Source: Pseudovibrio denitrificans JCM 12308
GTDB lineage: Bacteria > Pseudomonadota > Alphaproteobacteria > Rhizobiales > Stappiaceae
Assembly (NCBI RefSeq): GCF_001310815.1
Contig: NZ_BAZK01000018.1
Coordinates: forward strand, 1 to 64,000
Length of the DNA: 64,000 bases
Direction of reading: 5' to 3'
A program made the translations under genes and the position numbers. Positions 18,447 to 29,012 of the stretch are shown here, piece after piece. Positions within the stretch are counted from its first letter, which is position 1, and each line of letters opens with the position of its first letter. The notes beneath the pieces are model-generated. The model was given only the letters and a program-made list of their open reading frames with translations. It made no database searches and was not told the DNA's origin.

Positions 18447-18661
18447 GACGTATTTCTCCTGCGATTTGGGAAACGCGGATTAGGTGTCTATTATAAGTAG
18501 GTGATGGGGCCGCCCTGATTAATTTTTGGGCGTATGCTTATTCTTTGATCTCTTTCTACGCCTATCCTGAGGGTTGTGTAGTGTTAGTTTTGCAAGGGTG
18601 GTATGCACTTTTTGCATGAATGATATTTCAGATTTTTATCTTGTAATATCAAGTATTTATA

Positions 18662-19150
18662 ATGAATGTGAGGCTGTGCGTGGCGAGCTTTAAAACGCGA
18701 ATAATCAATATACTCGTGCAATCTGCCGCACTTTTGAGTCGCGGTATGACGCTGGGAGCGCGCGTTGCGGCATTTGACGATGAAAACCGAGTCCTTCTCG
18801 TACGTCATCAGTACTTGCCGGGCTGGTATTTTCCCGGTGGCGGAGTTGATTCCGGCGAGACCATGGCGGAGGCTGCGCGCCGTGAGCTGGCGGAAGAAAC
18901 CGGCTATGGTTGCGGGCCAGATGTGACGCTTGTTTCCATGCATCTCAACAAGGGCGGAACTGGCCGCGATCATGTGGGGCTCTTTAAAGTGAAGCTCACG
19001 GAGCAGGATCCAAACTGGAAAAGACCTTCCATGGAAATCTCTGATCTACAGCTGTTCGCGCTGGATGCACTGCCAGATGATATCAGCCCGGCGACGCAGC
19101 GTCGGCTGCAGGAAATGGCGGGTGAGGCTGAGCCTAATCCGTATTGGTAG
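18662..19150 (+). CDS. NUDIX hydrolase
   Basis: The 162-residue protein has a complete Nudix box at about residues 58-80: GGGVDSGE, then AARRELAEETGY. The preceding YLPGWYFPGGG is typical of nucleoside-diphosphate hydrolases. The protein hydrolyses a nucleoside diphosphate linked to another moiety, but the specific substrate is not evident. The N-terminal ~30 residues are partly hydrophobic. The ribosome binding site ahead of the ATG is weak, and an internal ATG near residue 29 (MTLGARVAAFD) is possible. Confidence 0.88.
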   Translation: MNVRLCVASFKTRIINILVQSAALLSRGMTLGARVAAFDDENRVLLVRHQYLPGWYFPGGGVDSGETMAEAARRELAEETGYGCGPDVTLVSMHLNKGGTGRDHVGLFKVKLTEQDPNWKRPSMEISDLQLFALDALPDDISPATQRRLQEMAGEAEPNPYW

Positions 19151-19473
19151 TTGTTTTTCAAGGGCCTAGCTGAAGCTGGTCTACGACTAACGAATACGCA
19201 TCTGCACTTAGTTTTGTGCTTTACGACAGAAAATTTGCGTGTTACGTAAGCAGGTGAAATTATATTTCGTGTGCTCTCGCATGCGATGAACCGAGAAACT
19301 GGGGTACAGGCCTTATGGCAATTTGCTGGGAACAGCGACGACGAATGAACGCGCGGGACATGCTCTCGCGTGGTGCTTCGTGCCGTCCTTTCCTCAGTGT
19401 GCTCCCAACATCGGTCTAACTGCCCGAGCCACACGGATCGACGGTCTTCCTCCTTCGATTTGTGGTGTGTAAA
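19151..19473. other. Intergenic region without a supported gene
   Basis: Two tiny ATGA-coupled frames (20 and 24 codons, about 19287-19420) are present but lack a ribosome binding site or recognisable sequence. I see no other structure. Confidence 0.4.
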
Positions 19474-20049
19474 ATGACAGTTTCAAAATGGCTGGTGCGG
19501 CAGGAAACCCCAGCAGACTTTCTCGAGATAGAGCAGATGCAAGCCGAGGCCTTTGGCCCTGCGCGGTTTGAGCGTACAGCGTTCAAAATCCGGGATGGGG
19601 TGCAGCAGGCTTCCCACTTGTGCTTTGTTGGCGAGCAGAACGGTGAGATTGCCGGGTCTGTGAAACTTACCCCGATTATGATTGGTACTCAGAAGAGTAT
19701 GCTGCTTGGGCCGTTGACTGTGAAGGCTACCTTCAAAGGGCAGGGGCTTGGACGGTTGCTATTGAAGAGCGTTGCTGAGGAAGCCAAGGCGCAGGGCGTT
19801 CAGTCGATTCTGTTGGTGGGAGATCATCCCTACTACGGGCCGCATGGCTATGAGCAGGTGCCACATGGGCAGATCACTCTGCCGGGGCCTGTTGATCCAG
19901 ATCGGTTGCTTGTTCTGATGTTGCAGGATGAAGCGATGCCAGTTGGTCATGTTTCTGGTGGGCACACGAAGCCAGCGCTGGTGGCAAGCAAGCAGACTGA
20001 TGGGCAACTGCTGGATATGATGCAAGGCTCCCTTGCTATGGCGACTTAA
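19474..20049 (+). CDS. GNAT family N-acetyltransferase (YhbS-like)
   Basis: The 191-residue product begins LVRQETPADFLEIEQMQAEA, typical of YhbS-type acetyltransferases. The acetyl-CoA loop is KATFKGQGLGRLLLKSV at about residues 90-106, followed by ILLVGDHPYYGPHGYEQVP, the conserved family ending. I use the ATG at 19474 rather than the upstream GTG codons at 19462 and 19465. The substrate is unknown. It is a lone gene facing the Bat-like operon convergently. Confidence 0.85.
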   Translation: MTVSKWLVRQETPADFLEIEQMQAEAFGPARFERTAFKIRDGVQQASHLCFVGEQNGEIAGSVKLTPIMIGTQKSMLLGPLTVKATFKGQGLGRLLLKSVAEEAKAQGVQSILLVGDHPYYGPHGYEQVPHGQITLPGPVDPDRLLVLMLQDEAMPVGHVSGGHTKPALVASKQTDGQLLDMMQGSLAMAT

Positions 20050-20104
20050 TCCGCGCCATAGCGACATTCATTTCCAAACACCATTTTTTCAAGAACATTT
20101 CGTT

Positions 20105-22187
20105 TTAGCGTCCTTCGCGGTACCAGGTGAAGGACAGCAGCCCCAGTAGCAATGCAAGGCCGAGGAAGCCGATCAGCAATGGGTAGCGGTCTATTCCGTT
20201 CAGGATGCTTGCATCTGTGCGTTTGATGCCGATCCAGCCGCTGCCGTGGTATTGCGTGGAGGCTCGCTGTGCAATGACGTTAGGCAGAGATAGAGATGCT
20301 CCATCATCGCCGCCAATACGCAGCGCTGTTCCGCCTGTTTGTGTGGTGATGCCGGAGAGTTTGTCAGGTGTGGAGATGACTTCCAGAAACTCTCGTGGAT
20401 TCGGTGGGCCAACATTGATGAGTGCGGTGTGTGCACCATCGGTGGCGGAGTAGAGGCCGAGCTCTTCGGCTTTGACGGAAGCTATCCAGTGACCGGAGTT
20501 GTCTTTGGTCAGCTCCAGTTGCTCCGTTTTGCCTGAGGGCGTTGTGAGTGTTACTGGATCGACCAGATTGGCAAGGGTCTGGCGTTCTGTGATGAGTGTT
20601 GAGCCGCGCAGGGACATGCGCAGGGCTTCTTCTTCCAGATCGGGTTCTTTCATGAGCCAGTGTGCCAGTCTGCGCAGGAGCGGAACATGCGGGCCGCCGC
20701 CTTCGTAACCTCTGGCCCACAGCCAAACATGATCGGAGAGCAGGGCGGCTACGCGACCTTTGCCAACGCGGCTGAGGACGAGCAGAGGTTTATCGCCCAG
20801 CGCGGTCATGATTGGCTGGCCTTCCTGAACATTTGCCCCGACAAGGCGGAACCATTTGCTCCATTGTGGTGGCGTCTGGCCAGCTCCTGGCAAATCACGG
20901 GTGACCGGATGGCGCAGGCCGAGTTCAGATACATTGGCGTGGAACGGCTCTTCGAAGATTTCTCCGGTTGGAGCTGCCGGAAGCACGCGGCCCAGCGGGG
21001 TTCGGAAGATGCTGTTGACCTCAGCGTAGTCCGGCCCACCTGCGATAAGCACTGCACCGCCGTCATTCACATATCTTGCGATGTTATCGAAATAGAGCAA
21101 GGGCAGCACGCCGCGGCGCTCGTAGCGGTCGAAGATGATGAGGTCGAACTCGTCGATCTTGACGGAGAACAGCTCGCGGGTTGGGAATGCGATCAGGGAC
21201 AACTGATTGATTGGTGTGCCGTCCTGCTTTTCCGGTGGGCGCAGGATCGTGAAGTGGACGAGATCAACGGAGGCATCTGATTTGAGCAGGTTGCGCCATG
21301 TGCGCTCACCGGCATGAGGAGAGCCGGAGACCAGCAGGACACGCAGGTTTTCGCGAACGCCATCTATAGTGACGAGGGCGCGGTTGTTGAGTGGGGTAAG
21401 CTCCCCTTCAAGGCTTCTACCTCAAACTCGTAGATGTTCTGGCCGCCATGTTCGATTTCAACGGCGATTTCAGCAGGGTAACCGGAGGAGATGAACTGTT
21501 TGGAGAGGATGTCGCCGTTGCGGCGGACGGTGATCTCTGCGCGATTGCCGTAGGGCTGTAGAGAGCCTTCTTCCACCAGTTCCAGCTGGACCACCTGGGT
21601 TGAACCAACCAGCCCAAAGCGCGGAGCCTTGGCGACTTTCAGTCGTCGGTCAAACTCGCCTTCACGACCTGTGATGAGGCATGGACTGGAGCAGAGAAAC
21701 CGAGCTTCTCAGCAGTTGCCGGGATATCGTGGATCTGGCCGTCGGTGATGACGATAGCTCCGGCGATCCTTTCTGGCGGGACGTCGGCGAGCTCATTGGA
21801 GATGGCGGAGAATGCGCGTGTACCATCACCGGTTTCCATGGAGGTGTCATTAAGGGAGACCTGCCGCAGATCAATGCCGTCAAGAGCTTGTAGCTGAGAG
21901 ACAATCTCCTCTCTTGCTGCTTCTGTCAGCTCGGTGCGGTTTTCCAGTTGCTGGCTTTTGCTGTTGTCAGAGACCACCACAACGGTGCTTGGCAGATACT
22001 CGCGATCTTCGCGCAGGACGGCGGGATTGAGCAGGGCCAGCACAAGCAGGGCGAGGGCAAGGGAGCGGATGAGAGCACCGCGCATGCCCACAAAGAGCAG
22101 GTAGGCACAGACCAGAGTTATGATCACTCCAAGCGCGATTATTGCCGGAAGGGGCAAAAGCGGATCGATGGAAAGAGACCATGTCAT
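20105..22187 (-). CDS. Amidotransferase-like membrane protein of Bat-like operon (two frame breaks)
   Basis: This is the last gene of the moxR-DUF58-DUF4159 operon. Three collinear frames make one protein of about 694 residues. The N-terminus has two hydrophobic helices and a vWA-like segment (STVVVVSDNSKSQ, AGAIVITDGQIHD). The middle holds an Ig-like part (SGYPAEIAVEIEHGG). The C-terminal part has a class I glutamine amidotransferase-like fold (LIIFDRYERRGVLP, GGAVLIAGGPDYAEVNS, VGKGRVAALLSDHVWLWARG) and a final transmembrane helix. No catalytic Cys of a true amidotransferase is seen. One extra base near 21678 (GG) and one near 21404 (CCCC) rejoin the frames. The product probably works with the ATPase at the membrane or periplasm. 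Confidence 0.8.
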
Positions 22188-22223
22188 GTGTGTTGCTGTG
22201 CTCCGCGTTGAGTTTCTGGCTTG

Positions 22224-25033
22224 TTATTGGCCGATACGTTCCAGCAGGGCAGGGATGTGGACCTGATCTGCCTTGTAGTTGCCCGTCATGGTGTACATGA
22301 GGATGTTGATGCCGACGCGCGCTGCCATTTCGCGCTGGTTTCCGTCTGCCGGGATGGTTGGGTAAAGGTAATTGCCTTGCGTATCGATGGCCCAGGCGGC
22401 GGCGAAGTCATTGCCGCTGATCATGATGGGGGAGACACCATCGCCCGCCCGCACCGGACGGCTGCCATCTGATGTAGTGGCGCTGGCCTGCACCCACATG
22501 GGGCTTTGATTATAGCGGCCCGGGAAGTCATCCAGAATGTAGAAGGTCTTTGTCAGCACGTGATCCTGAGGGACAGGTTCCAGACTTGGGATATCCAACC
22601 CTCTGAGCAGTTGCTGCAGCTTGAGTTTGTTGGGTGAGTTGGAGCTGGTGCCATACGCATCGCGGGTATCAAACAGGATGGTGCCGCCGTTGCGCATGTA
22701 AGCGCCAATCCGGGACATGGCCTCGGGGCTTGGCATCTGCATGGCAGCATCAATGGGCCAATAGATGATTGGGAAGAAGGCCAGCTCATTTTCTTGTAGG
22801 TCCAGCCCTATCGGAGCTTCCGGTTCCAGTGCCGTGCGATCTGTGAGCAGGCGGGTGAGGCCGAACAGTCCGGCACGGCTGATCTCGTCTACCTCCGGTA
22901 CGCCTGTCATCACATAGGCAAGGCGGGTGTCCAGTGAAGCATCCAGCGCGAAGAGTTCGCTCGTGTCCTGCGCCTGAACTTTATCTGCTCCAGTCAGGCT
23001 CAGACTGGAGGCGAGGAGCAGGAGGATGGCGGCGTGGGTGAACTGGTTGCGGCGCAGTTTGCCGGACAGCCAGAGCAGGGCTAGGGTATCCAGCAGGGCT
23101 AGCAGGATGGCGATGGAGAAGAACCAGCCGCGCAGGTCCAGAGGCTTTTCGGAGGGGTAATCGAGGATCGTGGCCATGGAGAGTGGCTTCAGGTCGAGCG
23201 GAACAAGGTTGTCTTCGTCTTCCATCAGGTTGAGTGCACGCGCTGCATCCTCAGTGCCGTACAGGCCCGGAGGCGTCGTGCGTCCTGGATGAGTGGTTGC
23301 GAAGTCGCGTTCCAGAATGGGTTGGTGATTGGCTGATGGAGGTGTGAGCTTGCCATACCCATCCAGCATCTTGAGCAGCGGCAGAGCGGCAGCTGAGGCT
23401 GTGCCTTCGGCTTCCTCATCTGGATTGTAAACAGCGGTTGAGGAGATGCTTGTGATGGCGCGCAGCATATCTACGAAGCCACCGGAAAGGGGCAGGTTAG
23501 ACCACTTGGTGTCCGGGGTGACATGGAACAGCACAATAGTTCCGTTGCCGTGTTTCTTGGCGGTGACAAGTGGTGTGCCATCCTCCAGAGAGGCCCATGT
23601 TCTGTCTGGCAGGTCAGCTGTTGGTTCGGCGAGAACCTGACGATTGACTGTCACGTCCTTCGGCAGTGCAATTGCACGGAAGGGGCTGTTTTCAGAAAAT
23701 GACTTGAGTGCTTGAGGTTCTTTCCAAGAGAGGGAGCCACCCAGTTTACGGTCACCTAGACGGAGCGCGACCGGGATCAGCGAGTCCTGCTTTTCTGGAA
23801 GCTGAGGACCTGCGAAGCGGATCAGAGTACCACCCTTGGAAACCCAGTTTGCGATGTCAGCTTCCGTGTTCTTGGGCAAGGTACCGACTTCAGCCAGAAT
23901 GAGGACGGAGATGCCTTTGTCGAAATAGTCTGAGATGGCTGCCACGATATCCGTGCTTTTCGCGGGCGGCAGATCTGCAAATGGAGAGAGCGCGCGCTCC
24001 AGATAGTAAAGTGGAGACAGCAGAGGTTGGGAGCGATCTGCGAAGCCTCCTGCAAAGAGGCCGACTTTACGGCGGCGCCATTTTTCATCCACCAGCACTG
24101 TGCTGCCTGCGCTGGATTTTCCGAGAATAGCGAGCTTGGTGATGTCGTTGCGCAGCTCAGAGGGGAGTTCCAGCGCAATTTCGGCACTATTCTGTCCTGC
24201 CCCCAGCTCAACAGCCTGCTCTGCGATGGCGCGCTGTTTGCGGTCATAGGCGCGGACCGTCAGTGTTTCGGCCAAGGGCGCTGGGTGGCGTAGGACTGTG
24301 GTAGTCATCGCACCGGCTGTGTTCTGCAATTGCTTGAGTGCGTAAACCGGCGTTTCTGATCGGTAGATGAGAAAGGAGTTTTCGCTTACATCCGATGCTC
24401 TGGCAATGCTGGCCAGTCCTTTGGCGAAGCTGGTGGTGGAGGGTTCTTCTAGTGGAGAGGAGAACCACAGGATTGCACCGGGTGGGTTTTGTTCTGCCTG
24501 TTTCTGTAGTGCCGGGATCAACTCAGAGCGGGCTGCCTGCCATCCTTGCGGTGTCAGGGCGCGGAGCTGATCTGCTACTTCCTGCGCGCTTGAAAGGCGC
24601 ATGGGCTGGGCTGGGCCGTCAGCGGTGGTGACCAGCATGACGGTTCTGTTGTTTTGAGCGGCACCATCCACCATCAGCTCGGCCATGCGGATCTGACGTT
24701 CCCAGTCTGCGGAGGCATCCCAGCCATTGTCTACGATGAGCCAGAGTGGCCCTGTTTTAGGTTGCGCGATATCCAGCGGTTTCCAGACAGGGCCAGCCAT
24801 GGCGATGATGAGAACTGCGGCTAGCATCAAGCGGAGAAGGATCAGCCACCATGGTGTGTGCTGCGGCGTTTCCTCTTTGTTGCGAAGGGAAAGCAGCAAT
24901 GCGTAAGGGCGGGGAACTTGACGTGTGCGGGTTGGGGCGGCGTGGTGCGCAGAAGCCACCACAAAACGGGCAAGGCTGCGAGAGCGGCCAGAACCCAGGG
25001 AGCGGCAAACCCGATTGGGAGAAGAGATCCCAT
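22224..25033 (-). CDS. DUF4159 domain-containing membrane protein, BatA-like N-terminus (frame break near 24905)
   Basis: The protein has about 936 residues once a break is repaired. The start at 25033 gives a BatA-type N-terminal helix (LPIGFAAPWVLAALAALPVL), then HVKFPAL. The frame is lost there and resumes as LLLSLRNKEETPQHTPWWLI, and one extra A near 24905 (plus strand) joins them. A vWA-like region follows (PLWLIVDNGWDASADWERQI). A transmembrane pair near residues 640-700 precedes the C-terminal DUF4159 domain, with LAYVMTGVPEVDEISRAGL, FFPIIYWPIDA and GTILFDTRDA. The start lies two bases after the DUF58 stop, with AGGAGG inside the DUF58 end, so translation is coupled. The role within MoxR systems is unknown. 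Confidence 0.85.
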
Positions 25034-25035
25034 GG

Positions 25036-25959
25036 TTACAGACCTCCTCTCATCTTGTGTTCCGGCGCATCAGCCAAGCGGGAATGCAGCAACATGAGTG
25101 GTTCGACCGCTGGGCGGTCTGTGTGGTGTAGCGTGTAACTCCAGCCGAACTTGCGGGAGAGTGCGCTGATCTGGTCTTTATGGGCCGCCAGACGGTGCAA
25201 GTACTCCTGCTGCCACGTTTGTGCTCGGCCTGCTTTGAGTTGCTCGCCGTTCTCCGGGTCTTCAAACTGGGTTGGGCCAGTGAAGGGAAAGGTTTCTTCA
25301 ATGGGGTCCAGCAGCTGAACAAGGTGGCCTTTGGCGCCGGTACTGGCAACAGTTGCCATCCATTCTTCCAGCTTCTCCGGCGGATCCAGCAGATCAGAGA
25401 ACAGCACGACCTCTGAGAAACGGCGAATGCCATCCGGGTTGGGCAGGGTTGCCTCCGGGTTCTCATGAACCAGTGTTTCCGCGATGGTTTGCATGGCGTT
25501 TCGACTGGCGAGAGGGCGGGTGAGGCCCGCAAGGCCAACGCGTTCGCCTGCTTCATTGAGCGCATAAGTGAGGGCGAGCATAAGAAGCAGGGCCCGGTCT
25601 CTTTTAGATGCGGATGCCTGTTTGCTTTGGAAGCGCATGGAGGCGGAGAGATCTGCCCAGACCCAGATGGTTTGGGCGGCTTCCCATTCGCGCTCGCGTA
25701 CATAAAGATTGTCGTCGCGGGCGGAGCGGCGCCAGTCGACCTGCTGGGCGGCCTCGCCGGAGAGGAAAGGGCGGAACTGCCAGAACGTTTCGCCGGGGCC
25801 TGCACGGCGGCGGCCATGCCAACCGGCGGTGACGTTGGCTGCGATGCGTCTGGCTTCCACCAGCAGCTCTGGCAAGGTATCAGCAAGGGATTGCGCTTCG
25901 CCTGTTAAGCCGAAGATGTTTTCCTGTCTGTCTTGAGGATCGGTCCTCGAAGATAACAT
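25036..25959 (-). CDS. DUF58 domain-containing protein
   Basis: The 307-residue protein has the DUF58 signature: WHGRRRAGPGETFWQFRPF at about residues 47-65, then QQVDWRRSARDDNLYVRERE, followed by IWVWADLSASM, which is a vWA-like strand with a DxSxS metal site. DUF58 proteins act next to MoxR ATPases. It lies 22 bases after moxR and two bases before the DUF4159 gene. No transmembrane segment is visible, so it is probably cytoplasmic. Confidence 0.92.
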   Translation of the reverse strand: MLSSRTDPQDRQENIFGLTGEAQSLADTLPELLVEARRIAANVTAGWHGRRRAGPGETFWQFRPFLSGEAAQQVDWRRSARDDNLYVREREWEAAQTIWVWADLSASMRFQSKQASASKRDRALLLMLALTYALNEAGERVGLAGLTRPLASRNAMQTIAETLVHENPEATLPNPDGIRRFSEVVLFSDLLDPPEKLEEWMATVASTGAKGHLVQLLDPIEETFPFTGPTQFEDPENGEQLKAGRAQTWQQEYLHRLAAHKDQISALSRKFGWSYTLHHTDRPAVEPLMLLHSRLADAPEHKMRGGL

Positions 25960-25981
25960 ATGCGATCCTGTCGGCTTGTTG

Positions 25982-26993
25982 TTAGGCGATGCGTTCTTTG
26001 ATGTTTTTCAACAGTTGCGGGATGGTTTTGCCATCGGCGCGTGCCGCGAAAGTGAGCGCCATGCGGTGCTGCAAGACTGGTTCGGCCAGCGCCATCACAT
26101 CATCAATGCTTGGGGACAAGCGGCCATCGGCAAGAGCGCGGGCGCGGACTGTCAGCATTAGGGCCTGACTAGCGCGGGGGCCGGGGCCAGGCGATGTATT
26201 GGGCGAGGTCCTCAAAGCCATCAGCTTCGCCGGGGCGAGCGGCGCGGACCAGCTTCAGGATGGCGTCCATAACTGTTTCACCAACCGGTATGTGGCGCAC
26301 GAGCTGCTGCATTTCTCTCAGCTCATCCAGCTGCAAGACCTGTTTGGATTTTGCTTCGGATGCACCTGTGGTTTCCAGCAGGATGCGGCGCTCTGCGTCC
26401 ATGTCCGGATAATGAACATCAATCTGCATGAGGAAGCGGTCAAGCTGGGCTTCTGGTAGCGGGTAGGTGCCTTCCTGTTCAAGCGGGTTCTGAGTGGCCA
26501 GTACGTGGAAGGGAGCGGGCAGATCGTGATGATGGCCTGCGATTGTGACGTGGTATTCCTGCATGGATTGCAGAAGGGCGGACTGGGTTCGCGGGCTGGC
26601 GCGGTTGATCTCATCCGCCATCAACAGCTGGGCGAAGACCGGACCGGGAATGAAGCGGAAAGAGCGTTTGCCGTCCGGGGCTTCCTCCATCACCTCAGAG
26701 CCGAGAATATCGGAGGGCATTAGGTCTGGTGTGAACTGGATGCGGCTGGAATCGAGGCCCAGCACAGTGCCGAGTGTTTCCACCAGCTTGGTTTTTGCAA
26801 GGCCGGGCACACCAACCAGCAGGCCGTGACCGCCGGAAAGGATCGTCACCAGCGTGCGCTCAACAACGCTTTCCTGACCAAATATGGAACGGGCGATTTC
26901 CTCTTTTGCCTTTTGGATCTTTTCGCAGGCCGCTTCTGTGCGGGCGACTATATCCTCTGGTTTTGGGGGCATGCCTGTCATATTGGTGTTCAT
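25982..26993 (-). CDS. MoxR family AAA+ ATPase (frame break near 26187)
   Basis: MoxR proteins are chaperone-like AAA+ ATPases that act with vWA partners on protein complexes. The sequence has Walker A GVPGLAKTK (about residue 60), Walker B LLMADEINRA (about 126), ATQNP sensor and EAQLDRFL arginine-finger regions. The first frame ends abnormally after YIAWPRPPR. The second carries the lid domain: PGPRASQALMLTVRARAL, then LAEPVLQHRMAL. Two missing bases (GG|CC at 26187) would give the family-typical YIAWGPGPRASQ, and one extra base would give YIAWPGPRASQ. The corrected length is about 337 residues. It is the first gene of the operon. Confidence 0.9.
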
Positions 26994-27471
26994 CGCTGCT
27001 CTCTTTTCGTCGCGCGTTACAACCCTGCCTAGCTCACCTTTGCATCATACTCGGTTTTAAAAATGGCGATCCCTAGCAAATTTATAGGCCTGTACATTTC
27101 ATCGGTTCAATGACAGCGCAGGCAGACGTGCTGTGTGCGGCGGGTGGGCCAGTTTCAAAGTTTTCATATGATTGGGGTCAGAGCATCCCTGGGTTTACAT
27201 TCTTGTTTGAAGCTACCCTAACGGTATTTTTGTGAACAGTTGGTGAGTCTTGAGGCGGAGAATACCTTTTTCCCTGAGATTTGAGAGTCCCGTAAGACTT
27301 GAGAGTTCTAGGAGGATTGCATGCCTGAAATGAGGTGATGGAAGGTACGCTGATTTTTGCGAGGAGGGGCTTATCGCAAAGGTATAACTTGGCGCGGGCT
27401 TGTGGTGAGGGTAGCGTTAGAGCTTCTGTGACACCATATTACCCCCATAATGGTGCAGATGTACTGGTAGA
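26994..27471. other. Divergent promoter region between moxR and the DUF1285 gene
   Basis: These 478 bases separate two divergent operons. No frame of useful length with a ribosome binding site is present, and I find no clear palindrome or consensus promoter. It is the longest stretch in the window without any explained element. Confidence 0.5.
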
Positions 27472-28092
27472 ATGACCGTGGTGACTGAACTTAAAGAAAA
27501 GAGCATTCCGGAAATCAAGGAGATGCCGAAAGGTCTTCAGGCTTTGATTTCGCGTGCGGGAAAATCCAAGAGCTTACCGCCGATCCATTTGTGGAACCCG
27601 GATTTCTGCGGAGATCTGGATATGCAGATCAAGCGGGATGGCTCCTGGTACTACATGGGCACGCCTATTCAGCGTGAAGCTCTGGTGCATCTGTTCTCAA
27701 CAGTGTTGAAGCAGGAAGAAGACGGAAAGTACTATCTGGTCACGCCGGTTGAGAAGATTGGTCTGACTGTCGAAGATGCACCATTTGTAGCCGTAGAGAT
27801 GGATATTCACCAGCAGGACGGACAGCAGGTGATTACCATTCGGACCAACTGCGGTGATGTTGTTGAGGCTGGACCTGAGCATCCGCTGCGCTTTGTGCAG
27901 AGGCAGGAAGATGGCGGGCTAAAGCCTTACATTCTTGTTCGCGATCGGCTGGAAGCGTTGTTTGCACGTACGCTGGTGCATGAGCTTGCTCCGCATTTGC
28001 AGGAGCGGGAAAGCCCGGAGGGACGGGTTGTTGGCATCGAAAGCCATGGTGAGTTCTTTGTGGTGGACACCGTGCAGAACCTTGGATTTTAG
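27472..28092 (+). CDS. DUF1285 domain-containing protein
   Basis: The 206-residue protein matches the DUF1285 pattern: PPIHLWNPDFCGDLDMQIKR (about residues 37-56), WYYMGTPIQREALVHLFSTV, then YYLVTPVEKIGLTVEDAPFV. A C-terminal extension follows with ARTLVHELAPHLQE. Structures of this family show two beta-rich domains, but no function has been established. It heads a five-gene run that is conserved in order among alphaproteobacteria, with CoA pyrophosphatase next at a 27-base gap. Confidence 0.9.
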   Translation: MTVVTELKEKSIPEIKEMPKGLQALISRAGKSKSLPPIHLWNPDFCGDLDMQIKRDGSWYYMGTPIQREALVHLFSTVLKQEEDGKYYLVTPVEKIGLTVEDAPFVAVEMDIHQQDGQQVITIRTNCGDVVEAGPEHPLRFVQRQEDGGLKPYILVRDRLEALFARTLVHELAPHLQERESPEGRVVGIESHGEFFVVDTVQNLGF

Positions 28093-28119
28093 AAAGACAC
28101 ATTAGGACGGCGCATAATC

Positions 28120-28740
28120 TTGTCTGAGTTTACAGCAGAAAATTTCAGATCCCGGGTTCTGGATCGGCTGGACGGCCAATCCTACGAGCCGGCTGGCGAT
28201 CACCTTCTCAATCCGGAGATTGAGGACTATGGGGAGGATCTGGACAAGGTGCGCGATGCTGCGGTGCTGATCGGGATTGTTGATCGTGGTGCCGAGGCTT
28301 CCATTTTGCTAACCCAGCGCACCGCTCACTTGCGCTCTCATGCCGGACAGATTGCGTTTCCCGGTGGCAAGATAGATGCGGAAGATGATGGTCCTATTGG
28401 TGCAGCCTTGCGAGAGGCGCATGAAGAGGTTGGGCTAGATTCTGATCTGGTGGAGATCGTGGGTGATCTTGGGCACTATTACACCGGTTCCGGTTATCGT
28501 GTTGTGCCGGTTCTGGCCACTGTCAAACCGCCTTTGATCCTCTCACCCAATCCGGCGGAAGTGGATGAAGTGTTTGAAGTGCCTTTGTCTTTCCTGATGA
28601 ATCCTGAGAACCATCAGAAAAAAAGCGGAGAATTCAGAGGCAAAACGCGTTACTATTACGCCATGCCATTTGAGCAGCGTTACATATGGGGTGTCACCGC
28701 TGGCATCCTGCGCGTGCTTTATAATAGGGTTTATGCCTGA
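28120..28740 (+). CDS. CoA pyrophosphatase (NUDIX, NudL-type)
   Basis: The 206-residue protein carries the coenzyme A pyrophosphatase signature, LLTQRTAHLRSHAGQIAFPG, directly joined to the Nudix box GGKIDAEDDG...REAHEEVGL at about residues 87-109. The enzyme cleaves CoA, or oxidised CoA, to phosphopantetheine and 3',5'-ADP. The start is TTG at 28120 with only a weak ribosome binding site. Its stop overlaps the next start (TGATG). Confidence 0.9.
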   Translation: MSEFTAENFRSRVLDRLDGQSYEPAGDHLLNPEIEDYGEDLDKVRDAAVLIGIVDRGAEASILLTQRTAHLRSHAGQIAFPGGKIDAEDDGPIGAALREAHEEVGLDSDLVEIVGDLGHYYTGSGYRVVPVLATVKPPLILSPNPAEVDEVFEVPLSFLMNPENHQKKSGEFRGKTRYYYAMPFEQRYIWGVTAGILRVLYNRVYA

Positions 28741-29012
28741 TGATACGAATGCTCCTGACACATGGGTTGTTGTTCTTTGTTCCATTCATTGCCTACGCCG
28801 TGTGGGTGATGGTTGTGCGCAAGGCAAAGAGTGACAAGCGGTTTCGCGATGGCCCGATGTTGTGGTTGAGCATCACAGGCATTGCTCTTGTTATCGCCAG
28901 TCTGGTGCTGCTTGCTGAAACAGGCCATGCACCGCTTGGGTCACAATACCGGCCCGGGCAAATCATTGATGGCGAGTTTGTTCCGGGTGGATACGAGACA
29001 CCTCAGAAATGA
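28740..29012 (+). CDS. DUF6111 family small membrane protein
   Basis: The 90-residue protein has two hydrophobic helices: MLLTHGLLFFVPFIAYAVWV at about residues 4-23 and LSITGIALVIASLVLLAE at about 43-60. A GSQYRPGQIIDGEFVPGGYE tail follows. The family consistently sits between a CoA pyrophosphatase gene and a CCA-adding enzyme gene. The function is unknown. It overlaps both neighbours (TGATG and ATGA), so translation is coupled. Confidence 0.85.
   Translation: MIRMLLTHGLLFFVPFIAYAVWVMVVRKAKSDKRFRDGPMLWLSITGIALVIASLVLLAETGHAPLGSQYRPGQIIDGEFVPGGYETPQK

Noticed and set aside
19287..19420. Two ATGA-coupled tiny frames before the acetyltransferase
   Set aside because: No ribosome binding site or recognisable sequence; this level of coincidence is expected by chance.
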